A program made the position numbers and the translations under genes. Shown piece by piece: positions 9,726 to 18,250 of a DNA stretch of 59,942 nt. The stretch covers positions 1 through 59,942 of the forward strand of contig JAIYCV010000049.1 of NCBI GenBank assembly GCA_027487845.1, read 5' to 3'. The notes beneath the pieces are model-generated. The model searched no databases, was not told where the DNA came from, and saw nothing but the letters and a program-made list of their open reading frames with translations. Numbering within the stretch: position 1 is the stretch's first letter; every line of letters begins with the position of its first letter. This stretch comes from Flammeovirgaceae bacterium. GTDB lineage: Bacteria; Bacteroidota; Bacteroidia; Cytophagales; Cyclobacteriaceae.

Positions 9726-9778
9726 CATCAATACTACATCAAGTCCACAAAATGGATACATCATTACTACATCAAATG
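9726..9778. repeat. 33-bp-spaced direct repeat upstream of susC, candidate operator
   Basis: Two near-identical copies, CATCAATACTACATCAAGTC at 9726-9745 and CATCATTACTACATCAAATG at 9759-9778, are spaced by 33 bp, about three helical turns. They share TACTACATCAA. They lie about 45-100 bp upstream of the putative -33 element of the PUL. This geometry suits a dimeric activator such as a hybrid two-component or SusR-type regulator, but no regulator gene for this PUL lies in the window. Confidence 0.45.
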
Positions 9779-9780
9779 TC

Positions 9781-10148
9781 TTTTTTGGCTGCTAAGACAA
9801 GGAAAATCCTCGAATAGACGTGAACTTAAGAGTCAGCCTGTTTCAATGACCAAATGAATTGACGAACGTCCGATTTTGTCAACTACCTAAAGATGCAAAT
9901 TCCAAATTGGCTTGACTTTGTGCCAGGGTAGGCCATGCAAACATGAAGTTTAAGCATTCTCCTCTGGCAGGCCGATGTTGCGCCATCAAAACGGTTCGCA
10001 CATCGATAAAAATGCTCACCGACTGAAAAAAGCATTGAGAATTGAGTCTAGGTTAAGAAAGCGCGGCTTGAAAGCATCGGCCGATTATTCAAAAACCTAA
10101 AATTTTACGGGGCTGGAAAAAGCACCTTGGCGGGAAATAAAAAAGACG
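9781..10148. other. Intergenic stretch without a recognisable gene
   Basis: The gap between susC and the acylase is 533 bp. Beyond the promoter and direct repeat described separately, I see no coding frame with family resemblance. The acylase stop codon lies at the edge of the stretch (10149). No strong hairpin followed by a T-run was found. Confidence 0.5.
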
Positions 10149-12323
10149 CTACTCCCCGGGTTTGTAAGTTCTTTCGGCACTTTTTAATACATCGTCTTTA
10201 TAGAAAAGTACGTCTTTAAATTTCCCCAACGAGTACAAAATACCTTGATCAAAAAAATGCTCCGAAGCTGGATTGCTGCTACTACCTCCTGTAACAATTG
10301 ATTTGGCTTTTATTTTGTCACCAAACTCAACTACTGCCACAAAACTATTGCCAACCGTGCCATACATTTTCTTTGTATTGGGATAGCGCTTGGCGCCATA
10401 GGCAGCGAGTGAGCCCCAAAAACTAGATGTAAAGGCAACTGGAACACTCAGCTTTGAGTCATCAAACTCAGGTGTTATTTTGCCTGAAATACGTTGAAAC
10501 CGATTGACATCTCCCCACGCCAATTTCCAGGTTCCAAAATCTTTCTCTAACTGAGTAACTGCCTGGTGCAACGCTTCCAATTTTTCATGTGACGTAGTGC
10601 TTTGGGCCATAAAGTCAATTATACTTAACTGATCACTTTCTTCTGGTATCCTGGTTTTCATATTATCCCGTAGCCTAGATGCCCAAAAAACCGCTAGTGT
10701 TGTAGCGATTGAGTTGGCGCCATAACGATAATCCCAGTTTTTAAATACCTGCATAGGCTGTTGGAGTTTCGTTTTAAGAGTATCCACAGAGGTATCCAGG
10801 TACGCACTCATAAGCGAAGGAATCAGTCGCTGAAACCCCGGTAGGTAAGGATCGTAAGCTGCTGCAATCAATTTATCGAGGGAGAATTCTGTCTCCTTTT
10901 TGAGGACACGAACCGCATGCAAGCCCCTTGCATTCTCTGGGTCGGGTGCCATATAACGCGGGTAGTCTTTCGGATCGGGGCTGCTTCCTGCTGAAGCAGT
11001 GAATGGCGTTGAGTTACAGTTTTGCAACCAGCCCGTAGCGGGATTATACAAATGGACTATCTCATCCAACGTATGGAGGCCTTTATATTCTGTTGCCAAA
11101 TTACTTCCATCAACAGGTTTGCTCCAATCAAAAGTAGTATCTCGTTTAGGGATGTAATTTCCGTGCCAATACGCAATATTTCCTTTGCTATCAGCAAATA
11201 CGGTATTATTAGATGAATTTGCTTGCAACTTCATTACATTTTTAAACTCCTCAAAGCCAGCTGTTTTGGTGCGCTGATAAGACTGTGTAAGTGCTTTAAC
11301 GGGTTCTTGCATCATCTTGATGCTTATCCATTCATTCTCCTTTCCAGAAATAACAGGCCCGTGGATGGTTTTAAAAATGGTAAACGTTTTGGCCGATTTA
11401 GTTTTCCCTTTCGCTACAAAAAGCTTAATCTTTTTTGTAGTTAGAGGTTTTAGCTCGCTGCCATACTTATAAAAGTTTTTTCCTTCCTTCTTGACAATGG
11501 TCTCTTTGTATTCATCAATCACGTCAGCATAACTCGTTGTATGCATCCAACCGCAATGCTCGTTGAACCCCTGATAGATAAAAAACTGTCCCCACGTAAC
11601 CGCTCCGTATACATTTAATCCCTCTTCACTGCTCACATGCACTTCAGAGCGAAAATAAAAGGAAGTATGGGGATTAATCAACAGCAGGGAGTTTCCGGTT
11701 GCGCTATTGTGTGGGGCGATAGCGAAACCGTTAGAACCTTTGGGTTCGGGTTCCGATTCACGCTCAACACGATCTCTCACATAACGTGGTTGACGTCCAT
11801 AAAACTGCTTTAAATCATGTACCGAAACACTTTCTATGTCGCCCCCAATACTGCCCTCACTGAACATAAGCGGCATCCAGGGTTGGAAGCGTTTAAGTAA
11901 TAATGGTTTTACTTTAGGGTGCTTATACAGGTAGTAATTGATTCCATCGGCAAAACCACTGCATACCTGTTTAAGCCAAACTGGAAGCGTTTTGTATAGT
12001 TCAATGGCTTGTATCGAATCCATAAACATACGTGCTCGCAAATCGTGGAAAACAAAATCTTCTCCTTCCACCTCTGCCAATCGACCGGTGGCTATTATAT
12101 AATTTCGTTCCACGCGAGTAAAGTCATCTTCGCATTGAGCATAAAGAAGGCCAAAAACCGCATCTGCATCTGTTTTGCCATAAATATGCGGTATCCCCCA
12201 GGTATCTCGAATGATCTGCACATTATTCGCCCTTGCCTGCCAATTTTTAATTTCTAATGGAGTAAATTTCTGGGCTTGAACCGCAGCAGAAAACAGAAGC
12301 GTAATAAAAAAAATAAGTCGCAT
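10149..12323 (-). CDS. Penicillin acylase family Ntn-hydrolase, exported
   Basis: About 724 residues from the ATG at 12323; an earlier in-frame ATG at 12344 would add MKIDWID. The later start is preferred because it directly opens a signal peptide (RLIFFITLLFSAAVQAQ). The alpha-chain part contains RDTWGIPHIYGKTDADAVFGLLYAQCEDD, typical of the penicillin G/acyl-homoserine-lactone acylase family. The autocatalytic site is PKGSNGFAIAP; its Ser (residue 204 from the upstream start) becomes the N-terminal nucleophile of the beta chain. The following NPHTSF and the later VFADSKGNIAYWHGN also match the family. The enzyme hydrolyses an amide bond of an acylated substrate in the periplasm. Substrate, antibiotic or quorum signal, cannot be told. 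It appears to be transcribed alone. Confidence 0.9.
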   Translation of the reverse strand: MRLIFFITLLFSAAVQAQKFTPLEIKNWQARANNVQIIRDTWGIPHIYGKTDADAVFGLLYAQCEDDFTRVERNYIIATGRLAEVEGEDFVFHDLRARMFMDSIQAIELYKTLPVWLKQVCSGFADGINYYLYKHPKVKPLLLKRFQPWMPLMFSEGSIGGDIESVSVHDLKQFYGRQPRYVRDRVERESEPEPKGSNGFAIAPHNSATGNSLLLINPHTSFYFRSEVHVSSEEGLNVYGAVTWGQFFIYQGFNEHCGWMHTTSYADVIDEYKETIVKKEGKNFYKYGSELKPLTTKKIKLFVAKGKTKSAKTFTIFKTIHGPVISGKENEWISIKMMQEPVKALTQSYQRTKTAGFEEFKNVMKLQANSSNNTVFADSKGNIAYWHGNYIPKRDTTFDWSKPVDGSNLATEYKGLHTLDEIVHLYNPATGWLQNCNSTPFTASAGSSPDPKDYPRYMAPDPENARGLHAVRVLKKETEFSLDKLIAAAYDPYLPGFQRLIPSLMSAYLDTSVDTLKTKLQQPMQVFKNWDYRYGANSIATTLAVFWASRLRDNMKTRIPEESDQLSIIDFMAQSTTSHEKLEALHQAVTQLEKDFGTWKLAWGDVNRFQRISGKITPEFDDSKLSVPVAFTSSFWGSLAAYGAKRYPNTKKMYGTVGNSFVAVVEFGDKIKAKSIVTGGSSSNPASEHFFDQGILYSLGKFKDVLFYKDDVLKSAERTYKPGE

Positions 12324-12405
12324 ATCTATCCAATCAATTTTCACGAAGCTTGAAATTACAAAGCTTGGATAGCTTTACAAAGAACTATTTTTTTATTGGA
12401 TAGTG

Positions 12406-12433
12406 TTGAGAATTAAAAGGATGTTTATCTTAG
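12406..12433 (+). promoter_or_regulatory. Putative promoter for the small basic protein
   Basis: TTG at 12406-12408, 17 nt, then TATCTTAG at 12426-12433, one mismatch from TAnnTTTG. The predicted transcript would have a leader of about 35 nt before the ATG at 12474. Confidence 0.4.
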
Positions 12434-12473
12434 CATTCAGTTTTTAAATCAACATAACAAAACATTTAAGACT

Positions 12474-12572
12474 ATGGCAAAATCGCAAGACAAAAGGAAG
12501 GAAACCAAGAAACCTTCTAAAACAACAAAGGAAAAACAAGCAGAAAAAAGAGCTAAGAAAGCGGGTAAATAA
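12474..12572 (+). CDS. Very small, lysine-rich basic protein (32 aa)
   Basis: The ORF ATG 12474 to TAA 12570-12572 encodes 32 residues, starting MAKSQDKRKETKKPSK and ending KRAKKAGK. About 40 percent of residues are Lys, and there are almost no hydrophobic residues. Short MAKSQDxKK-type proteins of this composition recur in Bacteroidota genomes, from memory. The gene has its own promoter-like element upstream and a clear hairpin terminator 38 nt after the stop, which argues for a real monocistronic gene. Function is unknown. The charge suggests nucleic-acid or ribosome binding; this is inference only. Confidence 0.65.
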   Translation: MAKSQDKRKETKKPSKTTKEKQAEKRAKKAGK

Positions 12573-12609
12573 TTCTTGATTTTTCCCCAGTTATGATTAT
12601 GATACCAAG

Positions 12610-12636
12610 AGTCTCCTAGATGGGAGACTTTTTATT
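12610..12636 (+). terminator. Rho-independent terminator after the small basic gene
   Basis: A perfect 7-bp stem AGTCTCC/GGAGACT (12610-12616 and 12623-12629) with a 6-nt loop, followed by a T-rich run. Confidence 0.8.
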
Positions 12637-12660
12637 TAATGCCCGTCAAAATATACGAAT

Positions 12661-13080
12661 TTGGATTGCTCCAACGCCACCATCACAAAACCTAAAGAGC
12701 CAGACATAAAACCGCTCATTGACGTGGATGTTCTTTCTTCGATTGATCCGCAGTCATTAGATGAATCGTGCGTATACGTGCATTGCCATTGTGGGCGCCA
12801 GCAGGAAGAATTTCTTATTCGGATTTGGAGAACTACCTACCTAATTGACCCCGCTTCTATGAGCAAATCGCAATTGCTGCATGCTGAAAAAATCACCTTC
12901 GCTCCCCAATGGACACTTATCCCAAAGGGAATCAATTATTCATTTCTTTTGATCTTCTCAGGGCTTCCAAAAGACTGCAAGCGTTTCGACCTAGTGGAGG
13001 AGATTCCCCAGCCTGGCGGATTTCATATTGCAAACATAATCAGGAATGACACCGATGTATATCATGCAAATTTGTTTTAA
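12661..13080 (+). CDS. Conserved hypothetical protein, non-AUG start likely
   Basis: About 139 residues from a TTG codon at 12661. The in-frame stop at 12637-12639 and the absence of any upstream ATG leave TTG as the only conventional start before residue 86. The body has a family-like pattern: VHCHCG, IRIWRTTYLID, SQLLHAEKI, APQWTLIP, YSFLLIFSGLPK and FDLVEEIPQPGGF. I recognise this pattern from uncharacterised Bacteroidota proteins but know no function. No signal peptide or membrane segment is visible. It follows the terminator of the 32-aa gene by about 25 bp. A short overlapping ORF (12639-12695) begins with ATG in another frame. Confidence 0.65.
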   Translation: MDCSNATITKPKEPDIKPLIDVDVLSSIDPQSLDESCVYVHCHCGRQQEEFLIRIWRTTYLIDPASMSKSQLLHAEKITFAPQWTLIPKGINYSFLLIFSGLPKDCKRFDLVEEIPQPGGFHIANIIRNDTDVYHANLF

Positions 13081-13114
13081 ACAGCTTTACGGGAAAAAGT
13101 CAATTTACTGTTGA

Positions 13115-14740
13115 CTATTTTTCCCACGGCACTTGCTTCGATTTATAATAATTGATGCCCATCACATCAAACCTTTTGCCATGAGCCGCTAATCGAACTT
13201 TGTATTCATCCCAATTTCTACCTTCTGGCTTTGACCAAGCTATTTCGGCTATGCCCGGGAAACGTGGAAACAGCATATACTCTATCTCTTTCATGGTTGA
13301 AATTGTTTCGGTCCATAATGGGGTTTCGACACCAATAATATTCTCTTTCGCGATCCCCTCTACCAATGTCGTGGGCTCCCAGTCATAAGAATCCTTCACT
13401 TCAATATAGGCGGCCCAATGCAACCCTAACTTAGTGGTTGAATCATATTGCATATCAAGGTAAACCTTTGGCGCAGGGGACATCAGCACTTTGCCTCCCT
13501 TTTCAACTGCCATTTTTGGGTAGCTTGGCGAATCCCAATGTTGTGCGATTATATCGCCTTTAATATCCGCTTGTGAAATTTCCTCCCAGCCAATCATTTT
13601 CTTTCCGTTGGCGGTTACTATTTCATAAAACTTGTTGATAAACTTAATGTATTCTTCTTTCTTGGTTACCCGGGCTTCATCTCCGCCAACATGAATGTAT
13701 TCGCCCGGTGTGATGGATGAAAGTTCCCTGATAACGTCATTTACAAAACGAAAGGTTGCCTCCTGATTGTATTGAAGCGTACTAAAGCCAACCTCAATCC
13801 CGGTATAGAGTTCAGTAGGTTTATTCTTCCCTCCTACTTCGCCTGTGTTAGTGCTTAAATTAATGCGTCCCTTTTCAGGAACCAACGTGATACCCCCATT
13901 CAATTCGCCATAGGAAGCAAGCGCGGCATTGATATGGCCGGGTAAATCAATCTCGGGAACGATGGTGATATACTGTTTTTGTGCATAAGCAACAATTTCT
14001 TTGTACTGTTCTTGCGTGTAATAACCGCCCTTGCCCCCACCCACTTGCGTGCTTCCACCATGGATGGCCAAGTTGGGCCACGATTTGATTTCAATCCGCC
14101 AACCTTGATCGTTACTTAAACTGAGATGCAGCACATTCATTTTATAGAGCGCCATGTAATCAATGTATTTTTTAACATCCTCCACACTAAAAAAATGACG
14201 CGCCACATCAAGCATAGAGCCTCGCCAAGAATACGTTGGAACATCTTTGATGGAAACTGCAGGTATTTTCCATTCAATACCTTTTTGATTGGAAGCAAAC
14301 TCAATTTGTGCGGGCAGCAACTGACGAAGCGTCTGAATACCGTAAAATAAGCCGGCTGGTTTATTGGCGAGAAGCTTGACGGAAGCTCCATCTACCGTCA
14401 ATTGGTATCCTTCTTCCCCTAGAGATGCGTCTGAAACTAAATCTAACGAGATGAAATTATCTTCGGGAATGGCATTTGTAGAAACTACGAGCGGATAGCC
14501 TGTGGCTGGTCTTAACTTATCTGCCAAATAATTGGCAATAAAAGCTACCTCCTTGTTGCCTTGGGAAGTATAGATGGAAGTTGAATGCAGTAAATCGAAA
14601 GCACCATTTCCTTTAGTTACTGCCATCGGTTTAGGGATGAGCAGATCAATTTTTAGTGTAGAGTTATCTTTTTTGCAGGCTGCAAGAAAAATAACAAGTA
14701 GGAATAGGGAGCTCTTCGTAAAGTGTGGGATATTCTGCAT
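13115..14740 (-). CDS. GH20 beta-N-acetylhexosaminidase lipoprotein
   Basis: A 541-residue lipoprotein with lipobox FLAACKK (Cys22). An N-terminal GH20b-type domain (about 32-165) precedes the catalytic TIM barrel. Diagnostic stretches are SWRGSMLDVARHFF, NVLHLSLSNDQGWRIEI, PEIDLPGHINAAL and the catalytic HVGGDEARV, with the D354-E355 pair used for substrate-assisted catalysis. The downstream HWDSP, then LGLHWAAY and IGVETPLWTE are also family-like. It removes terminal GlcNAc or GalNAc from chitin-derived, peptidoglycan or glycoprotein glycans, probably at the outer membrane or in the periplasm. It stands alone, divergent from the DoxX-like gene. Confidence 0.95.
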   Translation of the reverse strand: MQNIPHFTKSSLFLLVIFLAACKKDNSTLKIDLLIPKPMAVTKGNGAFDLLHSTSIYTSQGNKEVAFIANYLADKLRPATGYPLVVSTNAIPEDNFISLDLVSDASLGEEGYQLTVDGASVKLLANKPAGLFYGIQTLRQLLPAQIEFASNQKGIEWKIPAVSIKDVPTYSWRGSMLDVARHFFSVEDVKKYIDYMALYKMNVLHLSLSNDQGWRIEIKSWPNLAIHGGSTQVGGGKGGYYTQEQYKEIVAYAQKQYITIVPEIDLPGHINAALASYGELNGGITLVPEKGRINLSTNTGEVGGKNKPTELYTGIEVGFSTLQYNQEATFRFVNDVIRELSSITPGEYIHVGGDEARVTKKEEYIKFINKFYEIVTANGKKMIGWEEISQADIKGDIIAQHWDSPSYPKMAVEKGGKVLMSPAPKVYLDMQYDSTTKLGLHWAAYIEVKDSYDWEPTTLVEGIAKENIIGVETPLWTETISTMKEIEYMLFPRFPGIAEIAWSKPEGRNWDEYKVRLAAHGKRFDVMGINYYKSKQVPWEK

Positions 14741-14934
14741 AATAGCTGTTTTAAAACGAAGGTATGAAAGATTTCGGTCTGGAAAGAAAGAGTCAACATT
14801 CTATTTTTCATTCTCTTTTTGGTAACTCCTCATTGATCAAAATCCTACTTCGATAGAAAAATAACACTGATCTTTTCTAACTTGTCCGCCAAAGTGTATC
14901 TTATTGGAATCGAAGAATTAGTAAGACGTTGCAA

Positions 14935-15294
14935 ATGAAAATTGTCAAAAAAATCTTAACCGTACTTTTCGCTCTCTTTATGATCTTAGGAGGAGTAAAT
15001 CATTTCATAAAGCCCGATATGTATTTGCCTTTCATTCCATCGGTGTTACCCGGAGTGGCTATCATTTATCTTTCTGGCGCGGTGGAAATCGGCCTAGGTG
15101 TCGCGGCACTGATCCCAAAAACAAGATGGGTAGCAACCCTCGGCATCCTGTTACTTATGGTCATGTTTTTACCGCTGCATGTGATGGACGTTTTTAAGGA
15201 AAACCCTGCCATTGGCAGTCGTGATGCTGCCCTTATTCGGCTGCCTATTCAATTTGTATTGATTGCTTGGGCTTGGTTTATTCACAAAAAGTGA
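14935..15294 (+). CDS. DoxX-like small membrane protein
   Basis: 119 residues from the ATG at 14935; a TTG two codons earlier is in frame but unnecessary. Four hydrophobic segments fill the chain: about 6-22, 41-60, 68-86 and 97-115. The stretch LFMILGGVNHFIKPDMYLPFIP is typical of DoxX/DUF4870-like quinone-associated membrane proteins of Bacteroidota, and the charged KENPAIGSRDAALIRLP loop before the last helix also fits. The molecular role is unclear; family members are linked to redox or detoxification. It is followed directly by a terminator, so it is probably monocistronic. Confidence 0.8.
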   Translation: MKIVKKILTVLFALFMILGGVNHFIKPDMYLPFIPSVLPGVAIIYLSGAVEIGLGVAALIPKTRWVATLGILLLMVMFLPLHVMDVFKENPAIGSRDAALIRLPIQFVLIAWAWFIHKK

Positions 15295-15328
15295 AAGCAA
15301 GAACCATTAACAACTTGCTTATTTTTTC
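15295..15328 (+). terminator. Terminator after the DoxX-like gene
   Basis: A perfect 7-bp stem AAGCAAG/CTTGCTT (15295-15301, 15314-15320) with a 12-nt loop and an ATTTTTTC tail. It begins right after the stop codon. Confidence 0.75.
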
Positions 15329-15450
15329 TTACCGAGCAACAATGACTAAGATCAATTTATCGTCTTGGTATTGCTCTTTTCCGCTTGATCATCGCGGGCC
15401 CAAATAAGACTTTTCTAAAAGAACTATACCACAACTTCCAAAAATCAGAA

Positions 15451-16680
15451 ATGAAAGACCTACTACAAAAATTCGAAAATAAAAGACCTGAAATTGTATT
15501 TGAATGGAAAGACGCTGAAACCGAAGCTGAAGGCTGGGTGGTGATCAACTCATTACGCGGTGGTGCAGCAGGTGGAGGCACACGCATGAGAGCGGGGCTC
15601 GACAAACGGGAGGTAGAATCGCTTGCAAAAACCATGGAGGTAAAATTCACCGTGTCAGGCCCTCCTATTGGTGGTGCCAAGTCGGGTATCAATTTCGATC
15701 CAAACGATCCGCGCAAAGCGGGCGTGCTACATCGCTGGTATGCTGCCGTAATGCCACTGTTAAAAAATTATTATGGCACGGGTGGCGACCTCAACGTAGA
15801 TGAAATTCATGAGGTGATTCCCATGACCGAAGACGTGGGCATCTGGCATCCGCAAGAGGGCGTATTTGCTGGACACTTTAAACCCACCGAACCACAGAAA
15901 GTAAATCGAATTGGGCAGCTACGACAGGGTGTTATCAAACTAATTGAAACCCCGACCTATACACCCTCGATTACGAAAAAATACACCGTTGCTGATATGT
16001 GCACCGGCTATGGTGTAGCGCAAGCAATCAAACATTATTATGATTTGTGGAATGGCAAGGTGGAAGGCAAACGCGCAGTGGTTCAAGGCTGGGGAAATGT
16101 GGGGGCAGCTGCAGGTTTTTACCTTGCTCAGTTGGGCGTAAAGGTGGTGGGCATTGTGAGTCGCGAAGGTGGATTGATCAATCAAAAAGGCTTTACTTTA
16201 GAAGAAATAAAAAACCTCGTGGTTACACGGAAAAGTAATAAGTTAGTAACGCCCGATTTGCTCCCCTTCGAGATTGTTAATCAAAAAATATGGGATCTTG
16301 ATTTCGAGATTTTTGTTCCCGCGGCATCTTCACGGTTGGTGAGCCGCGAGCAAGTGGATAAAATGGTACAATCGAAAGTGGAAGTATTTAGCTGCGGTGC
16401 AAACGTGCCGTTTGCTGACCCTGAAATTTTCTTCGGCCCCACGGGTGTTTATGCCGATTCTCAGTTTTCGGTGCTCCCCGATTTTATCGCCAACTGCGGC
16501 ATGGCGCGTGTGTTTGCCTACTTTATGGAAAGCGAAGTGAGCATGGACGATGAGGCCATCTTCACCGATATTTCAAAAACAATACGCAAGGCACTAGAAA
16601 AAACGAAGGCGATCAATCCGGCTAAGACCGGCATCGCGCAAGCATCGTTCGAAATTGCGTTAAAGCAGTTGGTGAAGTAG
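15451..16680 (+). CDS. Glu/Leu/Phe/Val dehydrogenase family enzyme
   Basis: 409 residues from the ATG at 15451. The frame stays open upstream to a TTG at 15385, but the ATG opens directly into the family sequence. The dimerisation/catalytic domain has GGAAGGGTRMR, MEVKFTVSGPPIGGAKSGI (catalytic lysines near 65 and 77) and GTGGDLNVDEIHEV (Asp113). The Rossmann domain carries VVQGWGNVG at about 211-218. The C-terminal part has the conserved ANCGMARVFAY. The enzyme should deaminate an amino acid oxidatively with NAD(P); which amino acid is not resolved. It could be leucine-type rather than glutamate-specific, as the chain is a little shorter than hexameric GDH. No operon partner. Confidence 0.9.
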   Translation: MKDLLQKFENKRPEIVFEWKDAETEAEGWVVINSLRGGAAGGGTRMRAGLDKREVESLAKTMEVKFTVSGPPIGGAKSGINFDPNDPRKAGVLHRWYAAVMPLLKNYYGTGGDLNVDEIHEVIPMTEDVGIWHPQEGVFAGHFKPTEPQKVNRIGQLRQGVIKLIETPTYTPSITKKYTVADMCTGYGVAQAIKHYYDLWNGKVEGKRAVVQGWGNVGAAAGFYLAQLGVKVVGIVSREGGLINQKGFTLEEIKNLVVTRKSNKLVTPDLLPFEIVNQKIWDLDFEIFVPAASSRLVSREQVDKMVQSKVEVFSCGANVPFADPEIFFGPTGVYADSQFSVLPDFIANCGMARVFAYFMESEVSMDDEAIFTDISKTIRKALEKTKAINPAKTGIAQASFEIALKQLVK

Positions 16681-16731
16681 CGGAGAGCCTATTTTTGCGT
16701 AAGTAGCTGATTCCATTTCCACAAAAAAGTG

Positions 16732-16751
16732 AGGCTAAAAGAGCCTTTTTT
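16732..16751 (+). terminator. Terminator after the dehydrogenase gene
   Basis: AGGCT (16732-16736), a 5-nt loop, AGCCT (16742-16746), then a run of T residues. Confidence 0.65.
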
Positions 16752-16753
16752 CG

Positions 16754-16761
16754 TATATTTG
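16754..16761 (+). promoter_or_regulatory. Putative -7 box of the DUF6922/AbiEii-like operon
   Basis: TATATTTG matches the Bacteroidota TAnnTTTG box exactly and lies 22 bp before the ATG at 16784. No good TTG-type -33 element is visible, partly because the terminator hairpin occupies that place. Confidence 0.4.
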
Positions 16762-16783
16762 ATAAGTTCAATTTCTAAACCCA

Positions 16784-17038
16784 ATGAAGAACAAACCAAA
16801 CATTCCGAGCACTCTTTTATGGGAGTACGACTTAGAAACCTTCAATTACGACAAGTCATACAAGATTGTGATTGAGCGTGTGTTGGAGCGCGGAAACTTG
16901 GAAGAATGGCGCGAAATTTTAAGCTACTATGGTGAGCCTAAAATACTCGACACTATTGAATGGAGTGCACAGTTAGATAAGCGTAGCAAAGATTTCTCAC
17001 GGTTCTTTCTGAAATCTGATTTTCTTCATGCTGCATAA
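16784..17038 (+). CDS. DUF6922-like small protein, candidate antitoxin partner
   Basis: An 84-residue cytoplasmic protein with LLWEYDLETFNYDKSYKIVIERVLERG and YGEPKILDTI, the pattern of the DUF6922 family that usually precedes a nucleotidyltransferase gene. It overlaps the next gene by 11 bp (17028-17038), so the two are translationally coupled. By analogy with AbiE-type pairs it would be the antitoxin or regulator of the nucleotidyltransferase. No DNA-binding motif is obvious, so the antitoxin label is inference from context. Confidence 0.7.
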   Translation: MKNKPNIPSTLLWEYDLETFNYDKSYKIVIERVLERGNLEEWREILSYYGEPKILDTIEWSAQLDKRSKDFSRFFLKSDFLHAA

Positions 17039-17660
17039 AGACAATTTCATAGTAGCAGCAGACACCTTCAAACTAATTCCAGCGTTGCAGGCACTGCCCT
17101 TTTTGAAAGATTTTTATTTGGTGGGCGGAACCGCGTTAGCATTACAATTAGGTCATCGAAATTCAATCGACCTTGATTTGTTTACTCAACATGACTTTGA
17201 TGTTGACGATTTGTTGTCTCAACTTGGTCGACATTATAAGGTGATTCCTACTTTTAATCGCGCGAATACCCTGTTGAGCAACGTGAATGGTGTAAAAGTA
17301 GATTTTATCCGTCACGCATATCCGTTTGTGAAACCACCGATTACCGAAGAGGGCATCACGTATCTTTCCAAAGAAGATATTGCGGCTATGAAGCTCAACG
17401 CCATCAGTAATTCGGGCAAACGATTAAAAGATTTTATCGATGTCTATTTTCTTTTGGAGCATTTCTCGCTCCATCAAATGATTGAGTTCTACACCGTCAA
17501 GTACCCCCACTTTAATCCACTTATCCCACTCAAGGCAATCAATTATTTTGACGACATCGACCCTGCTATCGATCCGCCAAAGCTGAGAAAGAAACTACCG
17601 TTTGCAAAAATCAAAAAGCGTATAGATGACGCGGTGTTGCATTCTAAAAAAACGTTTTGA
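17028..17660 (+). CDS. AbiEii/AbiGii-type nucleotidyltransferase (candidate toxin)
   Basis: A 210-residue protein with the minimal nucleotidyltransferase signature: LVGGTALALQLGHR (G33-G34) followed by SIDLDLF, with metal-binding D48 and D50. Further family features are VKVDFIRH, the helix KEDIAAMKLNAISNSGKRLKDFIDVYFLL and a positively charged C-terminus. Such proteins (AbiEii, MenT-like) transfer nucleotides to RNA or protein and act as toxins in type IV-like toxin-antitoxin systems and abortive infection. Toxicity here is inferred from family and from the overlapping small upstream gene. The DLD and KRxKDFxD residues are all present, so it looks intact. Confidence 0.82.
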   Translation: MLHKDNFIVAADTFKLIPALQALPFLKDFYLVGGTALALQLGHRNSIDLDLFTQHDFDVDDLLSQLGRHYKVIPTFNRANTLLSNVNGVKVDFIRHAYPFVKPPITEEGITYLSKEDIAAMKLNAISNSGKRLKDFIDVYFLLEHFSLHQMIEFYTVKYPHFNPLIPLKAINYFDDIDPAIDPPKLRKKLPFAKIKKRIDDAVLHSKKTF

Positions 17661-17719
17661 TAGCAGCACAGGAACTTGTTAGCATTTAAAATTTACCGAA
17701 ACGTGAAAGGCAAGTAGCA

Positions 17720-18250
17720 ATGAACGCAGTAAATAGTTTAATCCAAGAAGTGAAATCGGCTCGTCACGATTACCTGGCATTAATTTCAACCGTGTCAGAA
17801 ACTCACGCAGCGCATAAACAAACGCCCGAAGTATGGAACGTAACTGAAAACACTGAACACTTATATTGGGCCGAACATGGAAGCGTTTTAGGAATGTGGA
17901 AAACTTTACATGCTATCAGGGCAGGGCAATATGAAAAGAAGTTTGACTCCAAGTTTAAGAACCTTCCAATTCAAGAGATCATCGATCGAACATGGAAACC
18001 AAAAGAAATTGTTCCACCTGTTGCAGCGCCACGTATGGGTGGCACGTTGATTTTTTGGCGAAATGCGTTGGACAGTTTACAACCTATTTTGGATGCCTTC
18101 GGTAATGAAATTCAAGAGGATGAACTGCGAATGCTGGCTCATCCCCATCCCATCTCTGGTGCTATGGATTTTCACCAACGATTGGAGTTTCTTGCGTTTC
18201 ACATCAGACGGCACCATGGGCAGGTAAAATCCATCTTAACCGCGCAATGA
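17720..18250 (+). CDS. DinB superfamily protein
   Basis: A 176-residue four-helix-bundle protein of the DinB/YfiT metalloenzyme superfamily. Conserved features are TPEVWNVTENTEHLYWAEHG in the second helix and HPISGAMDFHQRLEFLAFHIRRHHGQVKSI in the last helix; the spaced histidines would bind a divalent metal. DinB-like proteins include thiol-dependent S-transferases, but most have no known substrate. The stop overlaps the ATG of the GNAT gene by 4 bp (ATGA), so both are expressed together. Confidence 0.8.
   Translation: MNAVNSLIQEVKSARHDYLALISTVSETHAAHKQTPEVWNVTENTEHLYWAEHGSVLGMWKTLHAIRAGQYEKKFDSKFKNLPIQEIIDRTWKPKEIVPPVAAPRMGGTLIFWRNALDSLQPILDAFGNEIQEDELRMLAHPHPISGAMDFHQRLEFLAFHIRRHHGQVKSILTAQ

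Noticed and set aside
15385..15450. Upstream TTG start of the dehydrogenase
   Set aside because: The ATG at 15451 opens directly into the family sequence; the upstream 22 codons show no conservation pattern.
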